The notes under the pieces are model-generated. The model searched no databases. It was not told the origin of the DNA and saw nothing but the letters and a program-made list of their open reading frames with translations. From assembly GCA_963556145.1 (NCBI GenBank), contig OY744467.1:4402001-4466000 (forward strand): a stretch of DNA of 64,000 nucleotides, in the 5' to 3' direction. Source of the stretch: Hygrocybe punicea. Lineage: Eukaryota > Basidiomycota > Agaricomycetes > Agaricales > Hygrophoraceae. Below, piece after piece: positions 30,485 to 47,146 of this stretch. Each line of letters starts with the position of its first letter. Within the stretch, counting starts at the first letter, position 1. The translations under genes and the position numbers were made by a program.

Positions 30485-33421
30485 ATGCAAGGTCTAGACC
30501 GATCTAAACGAAGGACAATGTTGGCAGCTACGGAACACAATTTCTCTGGTGCTTTGGCGTCATGGAAAGGTTCGTCCACCGTTCAACTTATAAGGATTAC
30601 ACTCCATTTCAACCACAGACATAAATCTTTCCGAACTTCAAAAGGCACTGGACGCCCAAGGCCTTGAAATTGTAGACAATCAAAAAGAAAGCGTCGTGGG
30701 CCGAAAGGCACTGGCCGACAAAACGAAAGGCTGGTGGTATTAGGCGGGTCCCCAAATTACATATTTACGCACCTTTCAGACTTCAAGAAGATTGCGGACG
30801 AGGAAAAACTCTCAGCTTGGAAAGGACTCCTCAAAGGTACGTGTCTTGGTACGAATTAGTTTAGACTAATCTATACCACCGTATAGCATATCAAACGGAG
30901 ATAGACAATCTCACCAAGCGATCCAGGACTTCCGAGAATGCTTTCCTGAACGTGTATAAGGTGCTGGCTGAGGCTCCCGATCCATATCCACTCCTCGAAG
31001 CTGCAGTTGTATGAGTACATGTCCTCTACGTCCTGGGTCTCCATTAATTCCTTTTTTTATCTAGGACCAAACGGTTAAAGTTGCGGAAGCTCACGACCTC
31101 GAAGTCGAATTCCACAGACTGCGGGATGACAATGCGGAACTACGGAGGCGCGTCGGCGAGCTCTCTGGCATTGAAACTGCAAAGAAGAAGGCCGAAGTCA
31201 AGGTCGAGCAGCTGGAGCTCAAGGTTTGCTGTCAACATCTGAAATGGCACTCTCCGCCATTCCTTACCATTGTAATAGATGGAAGACATGATCCAGGAAA
31301 AGATTTTGCAGAAGGAAAACGAACTTAACGCAACCTATGACGAAAAATTAAGAAATTACGAAGAGCGGTGTGTCTGGAGTTTATATGGGATATTCTACTG
31401 CTAAGATTTTCGCAGTGAGCAAGATTTGCAGCGCCAAGTTTCGCTCACAAAGAACCAACTTCGTGATTTAAGAATGTCCAATGACTCCAACCAGGCGAAG
31501 CTCCTCGACCATAGTTCACGACAAGGTGAGCAGCCAGTTCAGTCTCCGACTATATTCTCCCTGACCTTGATGCCTACAGACCAAGAGGTAGTATCGAAAC
31601 TTGCAGAAGTAGACATGATTGTCGCAGACCTCAGTCATGCTAATAGTCGAATAGCAACAGTGGAGCGACGAAATGTAGGGCGTCATCCACCTACGATCAC
31701 TAGTATTAATCGTCATTTCAGGAAATTTTGCGGGCTGAAATTGAGGCCATGCGTACTGGGAGTGACTCAGTCGATCGGTAGGACTTGATGTACTTATCAG
31801 TCGGGTGCCATCTGATTGTTGTCCACCCCATCGTTGCCATTCAACCCTGGCCTCTATACTTTCCAGAGTCAAGGAGCTAGAAAAGAGGGTATCGGAATTC
31901 GAAATCGAAACTTCACGGCTATCCAACGAATTGGAATCTCAAAAACTAACAGCATCGGAAGGGGAGGGTGCCTTAAACAGGAAATTGGAAGAGGTCTCAA
32001 AGGAAACCAGGAAGAAGGTTGGTTTGTTGTCTTATTGCTGAGGTTGTGTCTGAGTGAACTGATCGTGAATTCTTCGTTTAAGGCTGTGGAGGTGGAGCAA
32101 CTAAAACAAAGGCTAAAGCAGTACAACGATTACGACGAAATCAAGCGTGAGCTGGAAATTATGAAGGTATCGTTAGAGCCTTGATTGTTGTGCTTTTGAC
32201 AATAATGTTTTTATCTGTAGTACGTTGAATTTGCGGGAGTTGACGAAGATTCGGACGAGATCGGCTACGTTAACAGCGAAGAAAACGGTCTACAACTGCC
32301 AAATCCGAATGCGGACAAAGCCAACGCTCAGCATGGAAGATCGTTAGAAGTACTTCTCGCCACGAAAAACAAACGCATTCTCGAAGAGCTGACAAAGTTC
32401 CGGGTCCGTGAATTATGTCTTCTGCTTTTCGTAACTGTCTTTTGTGACTTGCGGATCAGATTCTACGCAACGAACTGGAAGCCTCCCTGCAAACGGCCCA
32501 AGACCAGTTGTCCTTAAAGAGTTCTGAACTTGAAAAGCAGAAATTTCTCAATGAGAGGCTCGAAACTGACCTATTGTCCATGGACAAACATAAGCCAAAG
32601 CCGGACATCACGCCTTCTGCATCCAGAACTGACCTTTTGGCGAACCTGGAAATTGGAAAAAAACCTGCCGTAAGTACTCGAGACTATAACTTTCCTTCAT
32701 TAATTCTGGAGCATAGGATACCGCAGTCAAGACATCTTCCATCCCTTTCACTTCTTCGGCAGACACTTCAATACTGCCTATAGTGACTAGTCAACGGGAC
32801 AGGTTCCGCCAACGCAATGCGGAACTCGAAGAAGTGAGTTTCCTTGTTGTCCTTCGGTAGCCAAGTATTTCACCGCTGATGCAATGACAACGCTCTTCAG
32901 GAATTGCGCAAGCAATTCCAGATCATCTCGAAGCTTCGCACGGAAATCAAAAGCTTACAATCTGACAATCTTAAGTTGTATGAGAAAGTGCGATATATGC
33001 AGAGCTACCGGGAGGAATCAGGTAGTCGACCTTTGACACAACAACTCAACCCTCTCCCTCCCCCCTCGGGCCATGTCGACGACATGAGCAAGTATAGTGC
33101 AAGTTACGAAGAGGCGATGAATCCTTTCGAAGCTTTTCGCGGACGGGTACGTTACTTTTACAGTGTTCTCCACAATGGTTCTTTGCTGAAGCCTGAATTA
33201 CGCCATCCATATTACAGGAAGCAACCAGAGCGTACAAAAACCTAAATCCAGTGGAAAGAGGAATGCTTGGACTCACTCGATCAATTCTAGGCAATCGACG
33301 AGCACGGACTTTCTTTATCTTCTATACATTTGCGCTTCATCTATTGGTCGTGGTCACAATTTATGAGTGTAGTTGGCGTTCATCAGGAACCCAGATCCAA
33401 AAGCAACCCCGGCCGTATTAA
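30485..33421 (+). CDS. COY1: CASP/Coy1-like Golgi coiled-coil membrane protein
   Basis: The CASP family is a set of golgin-like tethers on Golgi membranes (Coy1 in yeast). The N-terminal signature SWKDINLSELQKALDAQG and DNQKESVVGRKALADKTK is typical. Long coiled-coil segments follow, then a C-terminal block ERGMLGLTRSILGN-RRARTFF with a single membrane segment (FYTFALHLLVVVTIY). About 19 exons are seen, e.g. 30485-30569, 30619-30729, 30780-30836, 30887-31008, 31065-31223, 32221-32403, 32901-33146 and 33220-33421. The intron at 30730-30779 appears to be GC-AG. A second possible start is the in-frame ATG at 30518. It converges on TFB1 with 104 bp between stops. Confidence 0.88.
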
Positions 33422-33525
33422 CCATGATTGTAGGTACAAATATATTATTGTAATATACATGAGTGCAATGATGTATAAAGTCAAGATGATGATACCTTGA
33501 TCTAATCTGATGGTAATGAATGTCT

Positions 33526-35908
33526 TTAGGCCCGAGGCGTCTTCCTACTTTTGTAAAAGTCGAGTGCTCGATTGACTGCATTCAGAATGGGTCTCATACC
33601 CTATACAAGCCGATGAATTGATAGTCGAAGGTCTTGGAAAAACGCCACGTACAGTTTCGATTGGAACAGTATCGACACCCTCATTCCGTGCTGTTTGAAT
33701 GAGAGCTTCCACTTTTTCTTGCGTTTTGGTTATGTAGCTGATCATTTTCGCTGCTTTAGTCGCCTTTTGTGCAGGCGAAGCGAGCCCCACTGTTTGCAGT
33801 TCCGTCGATGGTGGATACACTGAAGACCAAAACTGACGCAAGAATTCATTAGCAGCCGTCTGACAAGTTGTCATTTGCCGGAAAAGGCTTTCCGGGATAT
33901 CATCTAGGGTGAGGCAACAAGTTACAAGACATGTCTTGTAATTCGTCAAAGACAAACGTACTTTTTCGCGTTTTGACATCTAGGCGAGATGCTACATTTT
34001 GCGTCATGGACAGCAACGCCGCATCGCCAGGTTTCCGTTCGACCCTGAGCTGAAACCATCATTTCGCAAAAAGAATTTCACATTAATGAGTGGTCACCAA
34101 CTTGAATAAGATTTTCCTCCCACTGGTTCAAGTTATCCTTGGCTTCGGATACGATGGCTTTGACGTCAATATTCTATGCTCAACCATGAATGACCAAAGT
34201 TGAAGGAATATATGATTCGTGCCAACTTTTCTGGCGGCTTCTTCTGCAGGAGCCATGCTTGACATGCGACCCTCAAAATAACGCTGTCTGCCTTGCATTT
34301 CCAAAGCAATATCTCCCGAGGCCAGTGGATCATGCAAGTCATCGAGATCTATTGATGCATAAGAGGCCTATTTCGTTGAAAAGAAACCACTTCAGAAAGA
34401 GATTGCATTGGTCGAAAAGCCAATCTACTTCTCTTCCATCACCAATGTCTGTTCGTCGGCGTTTAGCCGCTGGCGCATCACCACTGCTTTTGTTTGAGAA
34501 AATGAACGATGAAGGCCAGTACGCTTACAGGGCTGAGTTCAGAAGTCTTTCGGAGTGCTCGTTGAATTTACGAATCAAGGGCAAAGCAGCCCGTTGTCTG
34601 CCTGCTTGCATCGTGATATCTTTCTCATTGCCGGTCTGCGATGCATTTGAGAATTAACGTGTGCATATGCAGGGAAGATATTACCTCTACGTGATCCTCT
34701 TTTGTTGCCACAAGGTCAACGAATAATTCCACGCCTTCATTGCGCTGACGTCGTGGCTCCAATTCTTCAAGAATGGGAAGCGAGCACGGGAAGCCTGGGG
34801 ATAATAAAACTTACCATCATCATCCCTTTCCAGATATTTGTCGAAGATAGGATCATCCTTTACAACATGCTGCGTAGCCGACGACCGTATGGAAGCCCGA
34901 TGTGCATTAAATAGTTTGGACTGGAAGTATCGTTTCCAGAACTCTTCTTCGGACAACTTCGTATTTGAGTTTCAACAAAAGGTGGGTGCGAACAGGAAGA
35001 ACAAAGCCGCATACTTTATTGGGGACGTTGTCGCTATAAGCCTTCGCTACAACAGGGTACTCGTCAAAAACGTCATGAACCAACTGGGGTGTTATGCGGA
35101 TCTTGATTTCACCGCCATCCACGGTCTCTGGACGAGGATCCACAAGTTGACCAGGCTTTCCCTTCCGTTGAGCCTCAGCTGCAGCTTCCGCCAGAAGTAG
35201 ATGCTTTGGAGAAGTCACGCATCAGAAGTCGAAAAGAATATGAGATGTAAGTTGTCACCTCTCGGCCGTCCCAGAATTCGGCTTCCGTGATTGGACCGTT
35301 CATCACTAATTCTCGATGCAAAGAACCCAACTCGAGATTGCTGATGAGGATTTTCTTGCGTAGACGGAATTCGCTTGCGGGATCATTTCCAGGAATGATA
35401 GATGATCTGCCTTCGCTAGACACCGAAGCAGCTCTTGAGTTGGACGGTCTCGAAGCGGCTAGCACAGGTCGGGGTGTAGGAGCAATTGAAGGAGTCAAAG
35501 GTACTGCTGCCACAGGATGTTTCAGTGAATGATCTATCCCGCTACGATTACGACTAATGATGTTGGTGAGCTCCTTTTTAAACCGTTCCCGCTCGGTGTA
35601 CGCGACCGGTTGAGGAGAAGTGAAGGTAAAATTGTGACCTGTATCATCGCCTACTAATCCCAACTTCAATTTCACTTGAGCAGCGCCTTCTTTGCTACAA
35701 AACAAGGCTTTCATAACCGGTGAGCTTATATACAGTTCAGTATTGTAGAGAGTGACCACCAACAAGCAGCTTCGAAGTGCGCAACCCGAACCGAGGGTGT
35801 TTTCTTCCCGTCTTGAAACCATTGAAGGTGTGTGTCCGTAAGTTCCAGCAAGCCAGAGGCTTTTTTATAAGACGCCTTCGCTGTACAGACAGCGGCACGC
35901 ATAGGCAA
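33526..35908 (-). CDS. TFB1: TFIIH core subunit Tfb1 (p62)
   Basis: Tfb1/p62 is a structural subunit of the TFIIH core, used in transcription initiation and nucleotide excision repair. The N-terminus (MPMRAAVCTAKASYKKASG ... KEGAAQVKLKLGLVG) is the PH-like domain that binds activators and repair factors. Two BSD domains follow: EAEFWDGRE (about 35280) and SEEEFWKRYFQSKLFNAHR (about 34950), the latter continuing VVKDDPIFDKYLERDDDG. Then come the region LASGDIALEMQGRQRYFEGR (about 34320) and the C-terminal MRPILNAVNRALDFYKSRK. The last exon is 33526-33600, after an intron at 33601-33652. It is divergent from the phosphatase gene, with about 150 bp between starts. Internal exon ends are approximate. 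Confidence 0.88.
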
Positions 35909-36060
35909 GTGGCATTCACCGTAACTGGCAAGTACAAAATTGACAAAAACGGTGAGCTGTCACGGTATATGTCACAGTGCAAGCGTTCCGCACGGGAATT
36001 GCCGGATATGCTGTTTATTATTTGCAAAAAGTGTTTGCAACCGCTGGTGCTCACTAACTC

Positions 36061-37128
36061 ATGACGGCTGTCCTCCCGAAACAACTCGTTGTATTTGACT
36101 TTGACTGGTGGGTCGTCACGCAACAGGAAGTTGTCGCGATAAACTCGAAATTGTCAGGTCTCTTGCCGATCAGGACTCGGATAGATGGATCTTCGAAGTC
36201 TTGGCTCCAGATCTGCGCAGAAAAATGAAGACGTTCAAAGATGAAATACAATGGACCGATCTCGTGTAAGAAACCTTGCTTGATTTTCAGTCGATACGTT
36301 TAGCTTCATCGCAACGAAGGGCGCAGTGCTTGCAAGATATTCACGCTCGAGGAGCCACCAGGGAACAGATAGAAAATGCTTTGCGCATCATGCCTTTCGT
36401 ATGTGCAATGTTGCTCGCAAAATGCTACCATCGGAATGATGTCCATAGCACCCCGCGATGGTGCGTTGTGTTACAAACATGAAGGCACCACACAACCCTA
36501 TGCAGACCACATTCTTTTGCCTCTCCAATGCCAATTCAGTGTTCATTCAGACAATACTAGAGGTATTGTCCGAATATCGCTTGCCGCCGATATGTTGAGA
36601 ACAATCTTCACCCAACTCTCCAGTCCAAAGGCCTCTCGACACTGTTCGATGAGATCGTCACGAACCCTGCCGAATGGGATACTTCCGGTCTTCTCAAAGT
36701 GCGTCGTAGGATAGATCCCAGCGATCCTCAGCACAATTGTCAAGTTGGGTGCAGTGCCAATATGTGTAAAGGTGTTTTCCGACGTTATAACCTGTATCTC
36801 GTTTGTGTTGCTCATGACATGGCTATAGGAGAAGAGTTGACAGCCTTTCTAGGCCGTCATCCTGAATACGACCGTGTCATCTACGTAGGAGACGGTTCCA
36901 ACGATTTTTGTCCTGTTTTACGCCTCAGAAGGTGGCATACCTTTCAACAAATGGTTAGTAAAATCATACCAACGGCATCTCTCCCTTTGCAGCCAGGACA
37001 TGGTATTATGCCGAAGGTTCCGCGGTCTGGAGAAACGCATCGCGAAAGAGGGCGAGAAAGGTCTCCGTTGCCAAATCAAATACTGGGCGGGTGCATGGGA
37101 GGTAGAAGAGATGTTCGGAAATATGTGA
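36061..37128 (+). CDS. PHOSPHO-type HAD phosphatase
   Basis: This is a haloacid-dehalogenase phosphatase of the PHOSPHO1/LHPP-like putative phosphatase family. Family members act on phosphoethanolamine/phosphocholine or pyridoxal phosphate; the substrate here cannot be read from sequence. Motif I is VVFDFDWSLADQDSD, and the later acidic motif is YVGDGSNDFCP. Other family blocks are RWIFEVLAPDLRRKM, ARGATREQIENALRIMP, FFCLSNANSVFI, FDEIVTNPAEWD and NCQVGCSANMCKG. Exon 1 is 36061-36107 and exon 2 starts at 36158. Several introns follow, and the stop is at 37126-37128. The join between exons 2 and 3 is uncertain. It converges on YAK1. Confidence 0.85.
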
Positions 37129-37459
37129 GAACGTTACGACGCAAGGGCGGAAACATCATGTCATTTATCGTTAGAAGCTATAGCATGTGCAATGACATTC
37201 TCTGCCTAGAAGTTTTGCGATGTCGAGACATATACAATGTGAGGTGGCTACGGAGGTATCAAACATGCAAAACTGGTCCAAATGGCATGGGATGTATAAT
37301 GGATTGCACATGAAATTGGCTGCACAACCGGCGTGGCCATGTTGGAATGCGGCAGTGAGTTGGTACTTAGATGCCCGATGAAAAAAAAAATTGCGGATTG
37401 AGATTTGAAGACAATTTCGACGCAAGAAAAGCAAATGGAAAAGAAATACGAATTGCAAT

Positions 37460-41612
<4,153 letters not shown>

Positions 41613-42231
41613 GTTCTGGATGAAAACGAGGACCGTGTTTCGCGACCGTCGCTGTCGTCCTCAACAACGTGTACGATCCAGTATTGGTTTGAGGTGGGAT
41701 TGAGCTGGACGGCCTTGGAACGGAAGGCCGAGCGCTAGTGAGGTAACAGACTATGTAATAGAGCAAAAAGGTAAGGAACTGCGAAGGAGTTCAACGTTGC
41801 GTTCAGGACGGTAATCGATTACGGGCTGATTTGGACTGTATTTCCACCCTAAAGAAAATTTCTTGGCAAATTCGCCATTTTTTTCCCTCAAATTCTGGGC
41901 AGCTCATGGACACCATTGGGCAGGCCAATGAATCATCGTAGCAGGCCAGCGGATATTCGTGGCGGTTTCATGAGCTGATGATGTGTTTGACCCTATCACA
42001 TGAGCCACATACTCATCACTGAAACTGACATTCTCCGAGTCATATGCATTACGGCGCTCAGCTGCACTCGTCTACGGCTTCCATCCCTGTTAGTGTCGAA
42101 ACGATCCCTTTTTCCATATCCACTAACAATCTCGGGCCAAGCCCCATGGACTCAAATTCCGGAGCCAAATCCACTGACAAGAATATCTGTTTCCGAAACC
42201 GGCGCGCTACGACCGAGAAACCCAATATCAA
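41613..42231. other. Intergenic region, YAK1 promoter side
   Basis: It lies between the YAK1 start and the PAC4 stop. I see no gene; it probably holds the YAK1 promoter and the PAC4 terminator. Confidence 0.5.
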
Positions 42232-42780
42232 TCAGCCAAGGGCAAGTGTTTTGATACAGTGTTGAAAGTTACCCAACCTCTGGGCCATCGCAAAGGCATC
42301 GGAGCTGGGGGTCCTGAAAAGCGAGGTCGCTGGCGTTGCCATCGCCTTCTGGGGGTACGAACCTTAGTTTACATTTCTTCTGTGAGCAGCAGGGCCTCGA
42401 GGCCAGGACGTACGTCAATGGCTGGCCCGGGCATGGCACAAGCCCAATCTCGGGCAAGACGGCCGCTCAGCGGTGCTTTGTGCACCTCCTCTGGCAATCC
42501 TTCAGTGGTTCCTATCCATAGCATATACGAGTCAACGAGCCGTGTTATCTGGAGAGCAAGGGCGGGTAGAGATGGGTCTGATGATGGAATGTATTTTGTC
42601 TCCACAGTGATCATTGTCGCGTAAGCGCAAGTGTGATGTACCGGTGATTTCCAGTGTGTGGCCGTAGAGTTTACACACTGGATATACAAAATTTCCCTTG
42701 TTCTGAAACGCATGTCTTGCTTTAGGTCGGCTAACGACGTCGGCGTTTGCATGGCTCACATTTGACCGGACCTTTTTCAC
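42232..42780 (-). CDS. Proteasome assembly chaperone 4 (PSMG4-like)
   Basis: PAC4 family proteins help assemble the 20S proteasome alpha ring. Recognised parts are ITRLVDSYMLWIGTTEG, EEVHKAPLSGRLARDWACAMP and the C-terminal PATSLFRTPSSDAFAMAQR. The last exon is 42232-42348 (stop 42232-42234), after an intron at 42349-42413 (GTACGT...CAG). The middle exon is 42414-42548. The N-terminal exon(s), including KLYGHTLEITGTSHLRL, lie between about 42560 and 42780, and their boundaries are uncertain. Its short size fits the family. Confidence 0.72.
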
Positions 42781-43300
42781 AGTTCATAACCAAATGAGTT
42801 CGGTATCATTTCGGTACACTGTAACATCAGCGAAATCAAATTTACTGTACGTACGGGAATAAGTACAAGCCGTAACGGTGCACCGCAAGCTCTACCAAAA
42901 CGATCGTTTTGTGTGCAAATCTTCGTCAAAATATTCCCGAAAGATTTGGCTTTATTTGGTTCTAACGGCGCAGCCAAGCAGAACCAAACAGGAAGTCTCA
43001 AGTGAAATGATAATGTATTTTTAATTATTGAATCTAATGTCTTCCCAGACCCACATTTACTCTGCAAGCCCACTTGGTCCCGATGGTGTAGTGAGGTGCT
43101 ATGGGCATGGTTTAAGAGCCGCGTTCCGAACGAGCCAGACGGCGTCTAATCCTAACCGGTACTTCTCTCAGTGAAGTCACTGTGCATCATCACAAATAAC
43201 ATGTTGCCTACTTGGTAGTCAATACTATTGCTGTCCCGTTGACCGCGATAGTCGTTGCTCATTTTTTTGTGAGATTTTTCAGCCTACAATAACGTACCGC
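42781..43300. other. Intergenic region between divergent genes
   Basis: This is the shared upstream region of PAC4 (minus) and the 43301 gene (plus). No gene or repeat is recognised in it. Confidence 0.5.
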
Positions 43301-44432
43301 ATGGGCGCTTACCCGACGTCCACAGGCTGGGCAGATGATCATCTACTCAATGTTCCTGTATCAACCGACGCCTCCCGTGTGCCGCCGCATCTCCAAACGG
43401 TCACCCCAACCAAATCCCAGTCAACCTCCCAGACACAGGGTTCTTCACCTACCTCATCCCAGATGACACCGGCGCAGAAACGGTTGGCCCAAATACAAGA
43501 AGCCCTTTCGCAGCCATCAAGTGCAGCAGAGAACGTATCCTCTTCCTCCACATCGCAAAAGTCAAGACGGATTGCACCTGCACCGTCTACTGGCAGTCGT
43601 TCACTTCCTGGGCCATCCCTGCGACCACTTGACGTCGACATGGGTCCCTATTCTCCATTTAACTCCCCAATATCCCCATCTATGCCGTTTAAATCACGTC
43701 AAGAGCCAATCGACGACATAGACGATGACAATTTCTTCTTGGTGCCTTCGGATCGGGGAGGTCCCGCCGACTCACCAAGTACGCCTTCGCGTAAGGCCAC
43801 AGCACCTGATTTCAGGAGCCCAAAGCGGCCCCGTCCTGCCGACTGGCGGGTGGATGATATTCACGAAGCGATCAGCATGACGCCGCCCGGCAGTTCGCAG
43901 TCCCCCAGTCGAAGTCCTACCCGAACCATGGGAGATGGCAGGGCATCATCAAGCTCGCTGTCACAGCAAACTGACCGTGACGAGCTACATGGAGGAAAAT
44001 CTTCGATTGAATCTCAACCGTTGTCGCAAGGATATTCTCCCCGCAGACGAGCAGCTCCGTTGCATAGCCCTCTAGCATCAGTCGTACCAGAGTCACCGGT
44101 CCCCTCCGAAATGTCTCTCAGTCCTTTTAAAACGCAGGTAGGACCAACGTCTGAATCCGTCTGGTCTTTCTTAGAGGGATGGCCCGTGGTACCTGCGTAT
44201 GTCAAGAAGATGGAACACAAGTATTTGGCTTTGGAGAAGAGCGATGACGCCAATGTCAAGAAAATTGCTGAGCAACAGCAAGAAATTTCCGTGTACGTAT
44301 GGCTTGTTCCCCTTCGATTATTTCCATGTCCAACTCAATTGTTCACCGTCGTACTCCTTGCATTCTAGGTTGAGGGCCAGGATTAGGGCTCTCGAGGAAG
44401 ACAACGCATTGTTGAGGGCTCGGCGGTCTTAA
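43301..44432 (+). CDS. Unrecognised disordered protein with C-terminal coiled coil
   Basis: Two exons: one from 43301 to about 44293, the other to the stop at 44430-44432, spliced at GTACGT...CTAG so that the frame reads ISVLRARIRALEEDNALL. The first ~290 residues are Ser/Pro/Thr-rich with few hydrophobic residues and have Cdk-like SP and TP sites. A short conserved-looking block, SESVWSFLEGWPVVPAYVKKMEHKYLALE, precedes the coiled coil. There is no signal peptide or membrane segment. I do not recognise the family. Confidence 0.7.
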
Positions 44433-45426
44433 TGATCTATTATTCCTTACGCTCATTATTTTATTCTGACGTATCCCCGGTTAAGCTTCCTATCTTATTT
44501 CTACCTTTTTTTGTATACTTACTTGTAACTTTTGACGTGTATCAGAAATCTCCATGACATGAATGCGGTTCTGATCACCAAGGTCAGAGAATGATTACCT
44601 TCCTGGATTCAGTCGCTTTCAGTAACTTTGCTCCTCCCCTCGTTTCAAAAATAAAGCCCGGCACTTTTTCTAGCGGGCTGCGGTGCCGGAATAATGATGA
44701 ACTAGTGCTATTCAATTTTGTCGTCGGTGCTTTCAAACTTTAATCGGCAACATCCGCCCAAGGGCGGTCAGGGGTCAAGGTCTCGAGTCTACCACGTAAA
44801 CATTCATACAATCAAAGCCGACAATGACACCGAGGTGATAATTAATGGGCATGCTGCCCAGACAGCCTGAATATTGATGGAAGTCCAGTTCTCAATAGAC
44901 TTTGAAAACCAGGACAGCAAATGGGACCTCACAGAATAGGCAATCCCGCACTTTTCTGGAATGAACATCAAAGGGGTAAAAGGACAAGCTCGGATATAAC
45001 TTACTCTTGTGCCTCGAATCTCGATTTTGGCCGAATGCGGGCCATTTGATGCAATGGTCCGGGTCCACATTCAGCCAAAATCCAGCATAGCCTACATTCG
45101 GATTTCTGGAAAGAAGAAAAAGCTGCAAGCCTCAGTGTTTCGCATTGTACGTGCCTGACGGGCATATTGGTGGAGGTGTGCTCGTCATGGCATTGCCGCT
45201 GATGTTTCGCGTCATAAATACATAAATCCTGTTGACCAGACAACAACTGGATGCATCAGATACTGCACATTCAAGACAGTGTCAGTGATAGATGAAAATA
45301 CATGGTCAGGGTATCTTATGGGATGAAAGAAGCGAACAATGTCCAAGTCCGTTGCAAGCAAACAAAGATATGAATACAAATCAACACCGTCACCGTGGCA
45401 ATGCCAGCAAGGGGAGATACCTCCGA
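44433..45426. other. Intergenic region
   Basis: This lies between the 44432 stop and the 45427 stop of the next gene, which is on the minus strand. Minus-strand frames at 44804-45246 are short and overlapping and show no known motif. I see no supported gene. Confidence 0.45.
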
Positions 45427-47146
45427 CTAGCAGAAGGTCCTCCTCAACCACAGAACGATTCTCGCCCACCATCCGCCCTCCCACGAGTCACCACGTTCCT
45501 TTGATCCAATCCACATGGATCCGGTCCCAATGCGAATGCGCATACCCTCTCCACCTTCTTCGTCTCCCTCCTCGATATCCGGATGTCGGCCAGATCTCCG
45601 TGCAACCGGGAACCGCGGCATAGCTCTTCGAGTGATAAATGACGGGAAGAGTTTCAGAAGTGCGAGGTATTCCGGGTTCGAGAGGTCAGGCGAGGTCCAT
45701 ATACGAAGATGTTCCTCTTCAGATTCGTACGAGACGCGATGCCCACGTGCACGGGCGTCGTCTCCATCGGGTGGGGTTGACATTGGACTCGGGGGCTCGT
45801 CTGCGAGGTCTTGGGTAAGTGAGGAGAGGAGTGCGGCTGTGTTACCGGACGACTGAGATGATGCTGACCCCAGGGAGTGAGATAGAGCAGGTGTATCCAA
45901 GAACGGGTCGCTTGGCGCTCGCGCGCGTTTAGCTGTAACGGTAGTAGTGGCAATCACTACAGGTTTCTGCTTGCCGGATTGTAATGGCTGAGATTCAGAG
46001 CGAATGCGAAACGGGAATGGCTCAGTCTTGTTTGCGGTTGAACCACGCCAAGAAGACGCAACCTCTTCGAATGCAAGAACCTAATGAAGTTGGAGGAGGG
46101 TCAACAAAAAAACTGAAAGCGATGAATTGGATAGAAACCCACTCCTTTGAGTACATCGATGGCCTCCAGCATAAAATCCTTCCCCCTGTAGATCCAAAGA
46201 CTTAGGTGACGGAGGTTTGAACGGAAACAACAAAAAACGTACGCGGCCTCCTTAAATACAGCGTCATCTATTTCCCACTCTATTCGATTGCGTCCTGCTC
46301 CTCCAAATTGTTCCGGAACCACTTGCAGTCTCATCACGGCCCAGAGAGCCTCAAAGAATGGCTTGGTTCCTGGCATGCCCATGGTACACCAGTTACGAAT
46401 AAATCTCCCAAAGCGTTCGAAACGCTCCTGGTGTGAGAAACAAGTTTCGGTTACTAGATGATCTACACGAACTACAGTCCCATATACGAACCTTTTTCGC
46501 AAGGGAGGCCCATGGATTGGATCGTGAATGCGGCATCAATGAACCACCGGGCTGTGTAGCAGCTAGATGAGCTTGGAACTCTGCAGTTCGTCGAGCATTG
46601 ATATTTGCATGGTAGGCGGAACGTATAGAGGCTTGTAGACGAGAAAAAGGAGCACGTTGCGATGGTGGAAGATGCGCGAGAGTTTGCGTCATGAGGCGTC
46701 CAGAGTTATCATCCTGGCTGTAGTACCTGCGATGAAAGCCGTGAATTCGTCGTAGCGATCAAAACCACAAGAACAATGTACCATGCACGACAGTGTTCCG
46801 CAAACTCCTCAAGTTCACTTGGTGCAACTTCGAGAGGTGTAACTGATCGATTTCGGCCAGCCGAAGGCGGTGGAGTTGGCCTCCCACTTCTTGGACCTCT
46901 TGATAATCGGCTTTGAAATGTCGGCGAGGTTGGGGAGACTACCCTCCCCTTGGGTTGAGAGCTTGAGAGAGGGGGGGAGATCGATGTAGCAGATGGCAGG
47001 TCATAGAGAAGTGTTTGCGGGTTGTGATCACTATTCAAGGTAGATGATGCATTCGGAGAATTTTGGAAGCGTAGAGGAGGTGGTGGAGGGCGAGGGCGAG
47101 GAGCCTCTAGCCGATAGGAAGGGCCTGGCATGTTTACGGTAGGCAA
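45427..47146 (-). CDS. Unrecognised five-exon protein
   Basis: Exons, right to left, are 46782-47146, 46492-46726, 46243-46427, 46143-46185 and 45427-46080. All introns are GT-AG of 55-65 nt and keep the frame. The N-terminus is Pro-rich (PRPRPPPPPLRF), then RSVTPLEVAPSELEEFAEHCRAWYY. A helical middle has FERFGRFIRNWCTMGMPGTKPFFEALW and EWEIDDAVFKEAAG. The C-terminal half has SEEEHLRIWTSPDLSNPEYL, LLKLFPSFITRRAMPRFP and a Trp-rich end (WEGGWWARIVLWLRR). The clean splicing argues for a real gene. A start at the second Met (MPGPSYRLE, five residues in) is also possible. I do not know its function. Confidence 0.78.

Noticed and set aside
44804..45246. Overlapping minus-strand frames
   Set aside because: No motif, no convincing splice plan and no sign of coding bias by eye.
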